A stretch of 5,592 nt of DNA, from assembly GCA_015490315.1 (NCBI GenBank), contig WFYB01000045.1, positions 1 through 5,592 of the forward strand, read 5' to 3'. Under the pieces are notes generated by a model. It was not told where the DNA came from. It did no database searches and saw nothing but the letters and a program-made list of their open reading frames with translations. The stretch comes from Sulfurovum sp. Its GTDB lineage: Bacteria; Campylobacterota; Campylobacteria; Campylobacterales; Sulfurovaceae. Made by a program: the position numbers and the translations under genes. Below, piece by piece: positions 1-5,226 of the stretch; within the stretch, counting starts at the first letter, position 1; each line of letters begins with the position of its first letter.

Positions 1-1
1 C

Positions 2-30
2 TTGACAAAACGTACGCTAATTGGTACAAT
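2..30 (+). promoter_or_regulatory. sigma70 promoter of the toxin-antitoxin operon
   Basis: A perfect -35 hexamer TTGACA (2-7) is followed by a 17-bp spacer and a -10 hexamer TACAAT (25-30). TGG directly before the -10 makes it an extended -10 (TGn). Transcription should begin near 37, giving a leader of about 19 nt that carries an AAAGGA ribosome site (45-50), 5 nt before the ATG at 56. This is the strongest promoter in the window by match to consensus, as expected for an autoregulated toxin-antitoxin operon. Confidence 0.85.
11..28. promoter_or_regulatory. candidate YefM-type operator pair (two GTAC cores)
   Basis: Two hexamers with a GTAC core, CGTACG (11-16, a perfect palindrome) and GGTACA (23-28), have centres exactly 12 bp apart, about one helical turn. 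The first sits in the -35/-10 spacer and the second overlaps the -10. From memory, the E. coli YefM-YoeB operator has two TGTACA-core palindromes with about the same spacing, also over the promoter. The layout fits autorepression by the antitoxin or the toxin-antitoxin complex. The hexamers are not identical to TGTACA, so the assignment is inference. Confidence 0.45.
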
Positions 31-55
31 GTAGCAAATATCACAAAGGATTAGT

Positions 56-301
56 ATGGCAAAAGTGATACCGGTCAGTCAGGCAAGAGCAAATATCTAC
101 TCTCTGATGGACGAAACAGCACAAACCCATGAGCCGATCCTTATTACCGGGAAGAGAGGCAATGTGGTGATGCTTTCGCAGGAGGATTGGAATGCGATAG
201 AAGAGACGCTTTATCTAAGTGCTATACCGGGAATGGCAGCTTCTATCAAAGAAGCGATGGAGGCACCCGATAGCGAGTTTAGCGAAGATATTGAATGGTA
301 G
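56..301 (+). CDS. yefM: YefM/Phd-family antitoxin
   Basis: This 81-aa protein is the predicted antitoxin of a type II toxin-antitoxin pair; it would neutralise the adjacent RNase toxin by direct binding and repress its own promoter. The N-terminal half has the YefM/Phd pattern: short strand plus helix (VIPVSQARANIYSLMDE, about residues 4-20), then the strand pair around PILITGKRGNVVMLSQEDW (about 27-45), where the GKRGNVVMLS segment is typical of the family. The C-terminal part (about 60-81) is acidic and probably disordered alone (EAPDSEFSEDIEW), matching the toxin-wrapping tail of YefM. The length is normal for the family (about 80-90 aa). AAAGGA lies 5 nt upstream of the ATG, supporting this start. 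The reading frame overlaps the toxin start by 7 bp, the usual antitoxin-first coupled arrangement. Confidence 0.92.
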   Translation: MAKVIPVSQARANIYSLMDETAQTHEPILITGKRGNVVMLSQEDWNAIEETLYLSAIPGMAASIKEAMEAPDSEFSEDIEW

Positions 302-564
302 CATACAAGATACTCTACAGTAAGCTTGCACTCAAAGATGCAAAGAAGCTCTCAAGTGCCGGCTTGGCACCCAAAGCACAAAAGTTGATAGAAATCATCA
401 AAAAAGACCCCTTTCAAAATCCACCGCCTTATGAAAAGCTGGTAGGCAACCTAAAGGGTGCCTATTCCAGACGGATCAACATTCAGCACAGACTTGTTTA
501 TGAAGTAAGAGAGCATGACAAGGTCGTGAGGATTTTACGGATGTGGTCACATTACGGCGAATGA
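295..564 (+). CDS. yoeB: YoeB/Txe-family mRNA-interferase toxin
   Basis: This 89-aa protein is the predicted toxin, a small RelE-fold endoribonuclease of the YoeB/Txe branch; E. coli YoeB cuts mRNA in the ribosomal A site. The diagnostic C-terminal half is present: YSRRINIQHRLVYEV (57-71) and a terminal RMWSHYGE (82-89). By alignment with E. coli YoeB, the catalytic set is retained as E47, R66, H86 and Y87, so the toxin looks active. Two residues follow the HY pair, whereas E. coli YoeB ends at HY. The ATG lies inside the last codons of the antitoxin (7-bp overlap) with no clear SD of its own, so translation is probably coupled to the antitoxin, keeping toxin levels below antitoxin. It has no signal peptide or membrane segment and should be cytoplasmic. 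Confidence 0.92.
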   Translation: MVAYKILYSKLALKDAKKLSSAGLAPKAQKLIEIIKKDPFQNPPPYEKLVGNLKGAYSRRINIQHRLVYEVREHDKVVRILRMWSHYGE

Positions 565-597
565 AACAACGAAGTATCGGATATATAAAGTTTTGAA

Positions 598-1215
598 ATG
601 AACACACTCCAGGGCAGCCACACCCTCTACCAAAACCTCCAGCAGCTCGATCTGCTCACACACAGACCCAAGTGGTGGTGGCCCAATGCAGGGACATTTG
701 AGGTGGTCATCGGTGCGGTGCTGACGCAAAATACCACATGGAAAAATGTCGAGAAATCCCTTGAAAACCTACAGGGATATACTACTCTCAAGAGCTTCCT
801 GCAGCTTGATGAGACAGAGCTCAAAGAGCACATAAGACCCAGCGGCTTCTACAACCAAAAAGCCCCGAGACTGCATATCATAGCAAAAAATATCAAATCA
901 GAGTTCGGCACCTTCAAAAGCTTCCAAAAAGAGGTCACGCGCAGCTGGCTGCTGGCACAAAAAGGGATAGGAGAAGAGACTGCCGACAGTATCCTCAACT
1001 ACGCATGCTTTAGAGATGAGATGGTGGTCGATACCTACACCAAACGGCTGCTCAAAACCTACGGTATCGAACTAAAAACCTATAGCGCATACAAAGCCTA
1101 TCTGCAGGAGGGACTGCAACGCCATTACCCCAAAGAGGAGCTTGCCCTACACTACGCCCGTTTTCATGGGATGATCGTGGAGTATAACAAGCGTAATCTT
1201 GCGAAGCAAGACTAA
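598..1215 (+). CDS. magIII: MagIII-like 3-methyladenine DNA glycosylase (HhH-GPD family)
   Basis: This 205-aa enzyme of the endonuclease III/HhH-GPD superfamily should excise alkylated bases such as 3-methyladenine, opening base-excision repair. It resembles H. pylori MagIII (about 218 aa) as I recall it: WWWPNAGTFE (26-35, aromatic base pocket), GAVLTQNT (39-46), RPSGFYNQKA (80-89), the helix-hairpin-helix LLAQKGIGEETADSIL (118-133) and MVVDTY with catalytic Asp145. The lysine that makes EndoIII a bifunctional lyase is Glu127 here, pointing to a monofunctional glycosylase. The C-terminal four-cysteine Fe-S motif of EndoIII is absent; Cys137 is the only cysteine. A stop codon at 586-588 in this frame leaves 598 as the first ATG; the SD is weak. 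The gene begins 33 bp after the toxin gene and may be read through from it. The residue aligned with the carbamylated Lys205 of H. pylori MagIII appears to be Met192 (see findings). Confidence 0.88.
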   Translation: MNTLQGSHTLYQNLQQLDLLTHRPKWWWPNAGTFEVVIGAVLTQNTTWKNVEKSLENLQGYTTLKSFLQLDETELKEHIRPSGFYNQKAPRLHIIAKNIKSEFGTFKSFQKEVTRSWLLAQKGIGEETADSILNYACFRDEMVVDTYTKRLLKTYGIELKTYSAYKAYLQEGLQRHYPKEELALHYARFHGMIVEYNKRNLAKQD

Positions 1216-1230
1216 ATCATGTATTCCTTC

Positions 1231-1257
1231 TTGTTCCCATGCTCTGCGTGGGAACAA
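1231..1257. repeat. perfect palindromic hairpin, probable dispersed REP-like repeat
   Basis: The arms TTGTTCCCA (1231-1239) and TGGGAACAA (1249-1257) are perfectly complementary. The stem continues inward with a T-G wobble and two GC pairs, giving 12 pairs around a TCT loop. It lies between the convergent magIII and thiL genes. Neither strand has a T tract after the stem, so it is not a classical intrinsic terminator. The core GTTCCCAtGCTCTGCgTGGGAA resembles a palindrome I remember as recurrent in intergenic DNA of many bacteria. Its repeat nature cannot be shown from one copy. Confidence 0.6.
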
Positions 1258-1265
1258 ACGTAAAA

Positions 1266-1293
1266 TTCTGAGCACTGAACGCTGAACCCTGAA
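1266..1293. repeat. heptamer tandem repeat (NNCTGAA), about four units
   Basis: The units are TTCTGAG, CACTGAA, CGCTGAA and CCCTGAA, head to tail: three share CTGAA exactly and the first differs at its last base. The array sits between the palindrome at 1231-1257 and the thiL stop codon at 1299, in the 3' untranslated region of both convergent genes. It carries no reading frame of note. It may be a microsatellite-like array or part of the same dispersed element as the palindrome. Confidence 0.6.
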
Positions 1294-1298
1294 CACTT

Positions 1299-2120
1299 CT
1301 ACAAAAAATGATGACTTTTACACGGAAAGCGTCTGTCATTCTCCACAGCTTTTGCAAAGACATTGAGCGTTGTGCCGGACGCCTTGGCGACCTGTTCAAC
1401 TCTCTCCAGGTCCTCTTTGTCAAACGCCACAAGCATCTCATACTCCTCCCCGCTAAGCCCGATATCCTCGTTGATATTTTCTAATATCTCAATACCAAGA
1501 CCATTCATGTCCAGTAGCTTATTGGTGTCACAAAAGAGTCCGTCGGAGATATCCATCCCTGCATGCAGATATGGGCGTGCTTTGGCAACAAACTCAGCAC
1601 GAAGCTGCGGCTCATAGAAGCGTGAATCATCTGCGATCTTCTCGCCACGCATGAGTCTCTCCAGATCACGTTTGCTCTCTCCAAGGGTGCCCGTGTATGC
1701 GAGCAGATCACCCGGCTTGACACCTTTGCGAAGCAGTGGTGCATCACTCTGGGAAACAAATGTGATGCTCAGATGCAGCTTCTCTCCCCCAATGGTGTCA
1801 CCACCGATGATCTCGCAGCCATACTCCGCCGCACTCTCCTGCAGTGCGCGGCTCAGTTCGGATATCTCCGCTTCTGAGACATCCGCGGGGATAGAGAGGG
1901 TTACCAGTGCATACTTGGGTTTCGCATTCATCGCTACAGCATCGGAGAGGTTGACCAGCATCGCCTTGCGTCCGATCTGTGCCATACTCATCCACTCGCG
2001 CTTGAAATGCACATCCTCAAAAAAGGCATCCATACTGTAGAGCATCCCCTCCACAAGCGCCGCATCATCACCGATATAGCTTGAGTGCATCTGACTGATC
2101 AGGTAGGCTTCTTTATCCAT
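1299..2120 (-). CDS. thiL: thiamine-monophosphate kinase
   Basis: ThiL phosphorylates thiamine monophosphate with ATP to give thiamine diphosphate, the last step of cofactor synthesis, in the cytoplasm. The 273-aa protein shows the family motifs in order: GDDAAL (17-22), MDAFFEDVHF (30-39), the Mg/ATP segment VNLSDAVAMNAKPKYAL (56-72), GGDT (106-109), GVKPGDLLAYTGTLGES (133-149), YEPQLR (169-174), MDISDGL (189-195) and SGEEYEML (223-230). It is about 50 residues shorter than E. coli ThiL (about 325 aa), with part of the deficit at the N-terminus before GDD; every expected motif is present, so I read it as a naturally compact version. The ATG is preceded by AGAGGA (complement of 2126-2131) at 5 nt. 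It is transcribed divergently from the SdhB-like gene and convergently with magIII. No TPP riboswitch is visible; the predicted leader is only about 20 nt. Confidence 0.95.
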   Translation of the reverse strand: MDKEAYLISQMHSSYIGDDAALVEGMLYSMDAFFEDVHFKREWMSMAQIGRKAMLVNLSDAVAMNAKPKYALVTLSIPADVSEAEISELSRALQESAAEYGCEIIGGDTIGGEKLHLSITFVSQSDAPLLRKGVKPGDLLAYTGTLGESKRDLERLMRGEKIADDSRFYEPQLRAEFVAKARPYLHAGMDISDGLFCDTNKLLDMNGLGIEILENINEDIGLSGEEYEMLVAFDKEDLERVEQVAKASGTTLNVFAKAVENDRRFPCKSHHFL

Positions 2121-2147
2121 TGTTTTCCTCTATACTAAATTGGCAAA

Positions 2148-2156
2148 ATTGTAACA
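2148..2156 (-). promoter_or_regulatory. extended -10 promoter of thiL
   Basis: On the minus strand the sequence TGTTACAAT supplies a TACAAT -10 hexamer preceded by a TGn extended -10. There is no good -35 at 16-18 bp upstream, only AT-rich sequence, which is common for sigma70 promoters of Campylobacterota. Transcription would begin near 2141, leaving about 20 nt before the ATG and including the AGAGGA ribosome site. Confidence 0.6.
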
Positions 2157-2216
2157 TAGTTCCATTGTTTTCTTATTATAAAAGGTCAAAGCAGTCACTC
2201 TATACGAAAGATAAGT

Positions 2217-2222
2217 TATACT
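2217..2222 (+). promoter_or_regulatory. probable -10 of the SdhB-like gene
   Basis: TATACT (2217-2222) lies 35 bp before the ATG at 2258 and is divergent from the thiL promoter. The -35 position is poor (GTCACT at 17 bp spacing). A tandem TACCGCA duplication (2235-2248) follows in the leader, and its last A starts the AGGAG ribosome site (2248-2252), 5 nt from the ATG. Confidence 0.45.
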
Positions 2223-2257
2223 AATCCTAATAAATACCGCATACCGCAGGAGTATCC

Positions 2258-3343
2258 ATGTCTATAAAACTCGACACCAGAGCCTTTTTCTTCAAAGCAA
2301 AAACAGACTACCTTCCCTACTACAAGCCGTTTCGTATCACCATCGACGAGGATGCTACCCTCAAGGATCTACTCTTTGCGATACAGGAGCAGAACGAGAA
2401 CTTCAGTTTCCCCAAACAGAAACTTGTCTTTCGTATCAACGGCTGGGTCGTCGAAGCCAAGCAGCCTCTCAAGGCAGTCGTAGAACGCCTCGGCACTGAT
2501 CTGCAGATCGACCCAGTCACCGCTTACCGAAGTCTCAACGGACTCAAGATCAACGATGCGGACTTCATGCAGAGCTACAGCCTGCTTGAGCCCTATGCAG
2601 ACGAATCAGATCTGAAGTACTACAAAACACTCTATGCCCTGCACTACGCTTCCGAGACCTCCAATTATCGCAAAGAGTACATCGGTGATGCGATACTGCT
2701 GCTCGCACACAAAATGATCAGCGAAGGCAACCCCTATAAAGCCGAGATACTCAAAGCGATCACAGAAGTGGAATCTGGGCTCTTTGACTGCGAATATGAC
2801 AACAACCTCTTTGATGCGCAAGATCATACGAGTGCTATCGAAGCGCTCAAATCGATGGCAAAACAGAAGCATGAGATCGACGCACCCTCACTGCTCGATA
2901 TGATCAGGGCACGCTTCACATCCACCCCAAAGGCACCTGCACACAAAAGCACTGAGAAGCCAAGCTTCGACAATATCACCATCCCCGATATCGAAGAGAA
3001 GTTTGTCGCCTACTACTATGGTGACAATGCAGAGAACAAAGATGCGATCGAAGATCTCATCACCCAAAAGTGTGCCGGTCTCATCCGGTTTGACAAAGCA
3101 CACAAGCGCTGCGGTCTGCTGATTGTTGAGGATGATCCTGCCCTCGCCTTCCAAAAAGCGGGTGCGATCCTGCTCGATGCCTTTGACAATATGGCAGAGG
3201 TACTGGTCATCGAAGACCCCGAAGCCTACGCAATGATCTCACGCAACTTTGACAAGATCGAAAAAGCTGTCGGCAGAGAGATTGGTTTGGAGCTCACCAC
3301 TGCCGCTGCCCTCTCCAGGCAGCTTTCGGCTGTCACAGCATAG
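2258..3343 (+). CDS. uncharacterised cysteine-poor SdhB-like/CCG-like fusion protein
   Basis: This intact 361-aa protein has no function I can name; it may belong to an uncharacterised family seen in Campylobacterota (possibly DUF5644, from memory). Residues 9-86 align with the [2Fe-2S] domain of the SdhB encoded at 5227: TDYLPYYK (16-23) is identical, with DLL (37-39), NFSF (48-51), RING (59-62), AKQ (67-69) and the LGTDLQIDP end (78-86) also matching. About 27 of 78 positions are identical by eye, but the four cluster cysteines are missing. Residues 87-205 follow the order of the SdhB C-terminal ferredoxin domain with only C178 left. A P/T/K-rich linker (about 220-236) leads to a C-terminal domain (236-361) resembling a CCG domain of SdhE/HdrB with RCG (284-286) and DPEA (320-323) in place of CCG and CxxC. 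AGGAG 5 nt before the ATG supports the start. The protein appears soluble. It probably cannot bind clusters, so an assembly, scaffold or regulatory role with the SDH complex is inferred. Confidence 0.85.
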   Translation: MSIKLDTRAFFFKAKTDYLPYYKPFRITIDEDATLKDLLFAIQEQNENFSFPKQKLVFRINGWVVEAKQPLKAVVERLGTDLQIDPVTAYRSLNGLKINDADFMQSYSLLEPYADESDLKYYKTLYALHYASETSNYRKEYIGDAILLLAHKMISEGNPYKAEILKAITEVESGLFDCEYDNNLFDAQDHTSAIEALKSMAKQKHEIDAPSLLDMIRARFTSTPKAPAHKSTEKPSFDNITIPDIEEKFVAYYYGDNAENKDAIEDLITQKCAGLIRFDKAHKRCGLLIVEDDPALAFQKAGAILLDAFDNMAEVLVIEDPEAYAMISRNFDKIEKAVGREIGLELTTAAALSRQLSAVTA

Positions 3344-3354
3344 CATCTCTTTGT

Positions 3355-3398
3355 TGCGCCCGCTACGGGCGTATGAGGGTAACACCTCGTCGTTTTTT
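3355..3398 (+). terminator. probable rho-independent terminator after the SdhB-like gene
   Basis: A GC-rich hairpin TGCGCCCG/CGGGCGTA (3355-3362 with 3366-3373, loop CTA, one G-U pair) begins 11 bp after the stop codon. A smaller GAGG/CCTC hairpin (3375-3378 with 3385-3388) follows, then GTCG and a T6 run (3393-3398). The T run is four bases from the second stem rather than directly joined, so termination may be partial. It separates the SdhB-like gene from sdhA. Confidence 0.5.
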
Positions 3399-3443
3399 CG
3401 CCACTACACCCCTCTGTTCTTCTCAAATTTAAAGCTAAAAAGA

Positions 3444-3449
3444 TATAAT
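3444..3449 (+). promoter_or_regulatory. -10 of the sdhAB promoter
   Basis: A perfect TATAAT lies in an A/T-rich stretch (3426-3450) downstream of the T6 run. There is no recognisable -35 (TCTCAA at 17 bp), in keeping with the weak -35 of Campylobacterota sigma70 promoters. The predicted start near 3456 gives a leader of about 31 nt carrying AAAGGA (3471-3476). sdhA therefore has its own promoter and need not depend on transcription from the upstream gene. Confidence 0.65.
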
Positions 3450-3486
3450 AAAGCCACTATCTAATCTATAAAAGGACACAGTTATT

Positions 3487-5217
3487 ATGAGCAAACCATC
3501 TGATGTAAAGATCTATGAATATGATGCTGTCATCGTTGGCTCCGGTCTGGCAGGTCTGGCAGCAGCCAGAGAGCTGACCATGGCAGGCAAAAAGACAGCG
3601 GTCATCACCAAGCTGCATCCTCTCCGCTCCCACTCCGGTGCGGCACAGGGCGGGATCAATGCGGCACTGGGAGAAGAGGACTCCGTAGAGCTCCACATGT
3701 TCGATACGATCAAAGGTTCAGACTATCTTGCCGATCAAGATGCCGTTGAGCTGATGTGCTCCAAAGCACCTGAGACAATCAGATGGGCAGAGCATATGGG
3801 CTGTGTCTTCTCACGTAAAGAGAATGGTGACATCGCCATCAGACCTTTCGGGGGACAGAGCAAGCCAAGAGCCTGCTACGCCAAAGACAGAACCGGTCTG
3901 GCACTGCTGCAGGCGATCTATGAGCAGGCATTCCGTGCGGGTATCGAAGTCTTCGACGAGTGGTACGCTGCTGATCTCCTCTACAAAGACGGCAAAGTCT
4001 CCGGTGTCGCCGCCTATGACATCCGCACATCAGAGCCTGCGATCTTCAATGCCAAAGTAACGATGTTCGCGACAGGCGGACACGCAAGAGCCTATAGATT
4101 TAACTCCAATGCCCATGCCAATACAGGGGACTCACTCTCTATCGTAGCGCGCCATGGACTTCCGCTCGAAGATATGGAGTTTGTACAGTTCCACCCGAGC
4201 GGACTGGGTGGTTCAGGCGTACTCATCTCCGAAGCAGCGCGTGGAGAAGGCGGACGTCTCTTCAACTCCAAAGGTGAACGTTTCATGGAGAAATATGCGC
4301 CAAACGCACTCGAGCTCGCATCACGTGACGTCGTCAGCCGTGCGATCATGGAAGAGGTACGCCAGGGACGCGGTGTGGGCAAAGATGGCCAGTCGGTCAA
4401 TCTCGACCTGACACACCTGCCAAAAGAGATCATCCTCGAGCGTCTGCCTGAGCTTCGTGAACTGGCGATCGCTTTCCAGGGACAGGATATGCTCAAAGAG
4501 CCGATCCATATCTCTGCGACAGCACACTACTCTATGGGCGGCATCCCGACCAATATCAACTGTCAGGTCAAGAAGAATGCCAAGGGTGACCTCGTAGAGG
4601 GCTTCTATGCTGCGGGGGAATGTAGCTGTGTCTCCGTACACGGTGCCAACCGTCTGGGAGCCAACTCTGTACTCGAAGCTCTCCTCTTCGGCCGTCATGC
4701 GGGAGAAAACATGGTAAAAGCACTCGAAGAGGGTGTCTCTCTGCGCAAAGCCTCAGTGGACGAAGCAGAGACCATGCTCAAAGAGATAGAGCGTATCAAA
4801 ACCTCCAACGGTACCGAAAGCGTGCCGGGTCTGAGAGCTGAACTCCAGGCAGGCATGACTGCCGATGCAGGTGTCTTTAGAAGTAAAGAGTCGCTTGAGA
4901 GACAACTCAAGCTTATCGATGATCTGCTTGAGAGATTCCAGAATATCCGTATCGATGACAAGTCCAATACATTCAACACTGACCTCCAGGAGGCGATAGA
5001 GCTTGGGCATATGCTTGAGTTCAGCAAATTTATCGTAGTCGGTGCGCTCAACCGTGAAGAGAGCCGCGGCGGTCACTACAGAGAGGACTTCCCTCAGCGT
5101 GACGATGAGCGCTTCCTCAAGCACACTTATGCGACGATGGACAAAGACTATAATATTGATATAGAATGGGGTGAAGTTACCCTGGGCAAATTCGAACCAA
5201 AAGAAAGATCATACTAG
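3487..5217 (+). CDS. sdhA: succinate dehydrogenase/fumarate reductase flavoprotein subunit
   Basis: This is the catalytic subunit interconverting succinate and fumarate; in an autotrophic Campylobacterota it could serve the reductive TCA cycle as fumarate reductase. The 576-aa protein is full length. Visible features are the Rossmann GSGLAG (18-23), the covalent-FAD histidine H49 in RSHSGAAQGG (47-56), FVQFHPSG with H236 (232-239), EAARGEGG (249-256), SRD with proton-shuttle Arg280, HYSMGGIPTN with His347, and GECSCVSVHGANRLGANS with Arg389. These match E. coli FrdA H44, H232, E245, R287, H355 and R390, so the active site is complete. The N-terminus reaches the Rossmann motif within 18 residues and has no twin-arginine signal, unlike the periplasmic MfrA type, so it should face the cytoplasm. 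AAAGGA lies 10 nt before the ATG, slightly far. The stop codon overlaps the SD of sdhB. The sdh/frd direction cannot be decided from sequence; frdA is an equally valid name. Confidence 0.96.
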   Translation: MSKPSDVKIYEYDAVIVGSGLAGLAAARELTMAGKKTAVITKLHPLRSHSGAAQGGINAALGEEDSVELHMFDTIKGSDYLADQDAVELMCSKAPETIRWAEHMGCVFSRKENGDIAIRPFGGQSKPRACYAKDRTGLALLQAIYEQAFRAGIEVFDEWYAADLLYKDGKVSGVAAYDIRTSEPAIFNAKVTMFATGGHARAYRFNSNAHANTGDSLSIVARHGLPLEDMEFVQFHPSGLGGSGVLISEAARGEGGRLFNSKGERFMEKYAPNALELASRDVVSRAIMEEVRQGRGVGKDGQSVNLDLTHLPKEIILERLPELRELAIAFQGQDMLKEPIHISATAHYSMGGIPTNINCQVKKNAKGDLVEGFYAAGECSCVSVHGANRLGANSVLEALLFGRHAGENMVKALEEGVSLRKASVDEAETMLKEIERIKTSNGTESVPGLRAELQAGMTADAGVFRSKESLERQLKLIDDLLERFQNIRIDDKSNTFNTDLQEAIELGHMLEFSKFIVVGALNREESRGGHYREDFPQRDDERFLKHTYATMDKDYNIDIEWGEVTLGKFEPKERSY

Positions 5218-5226
5218 GAGGTCAAG

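Noticed and set aside
1197..1211. Perfect 6-bp hairpin TCTTGC-GAA-GCAAGA at the end of magIII as a terminator
   Set aside because: The stem is short, lies inside the last codons and has no T tract after it on either strand.
1651..2040. 129-codon open frame on the plus strand opposite thiL
   Set aside because: It lies entirely antisense to thiL, which has every family motif. Its translation is Ser-rich and low in recognisable pattern, typical of an antisense shadow, with no ribosome site.
2121..2257. TPP riboswitch or other structured leader upstream of thiL
   Set aside because: The predicted thiL leader is only about 20 nt, and no conserved TPP-aptamer segments are visible on the minus strand of this gap.
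2258..3343. Reading the SdhB-like gene as a decaying pseudogene of sdhB
   Set aside because: It is a single uninterrupted 361-codon frame with a good ribosome site and a plausible promoter, and its deletions are confined to the cluster loops. This is better explained by repurposing than by decay.
4092..4496. 134-codon open frame on the minus strand inside sdhA
   Set aside because: It is the antisense shadow of a conserved, complete sdhA. The translation is Ser/Arg-rich without motifs.
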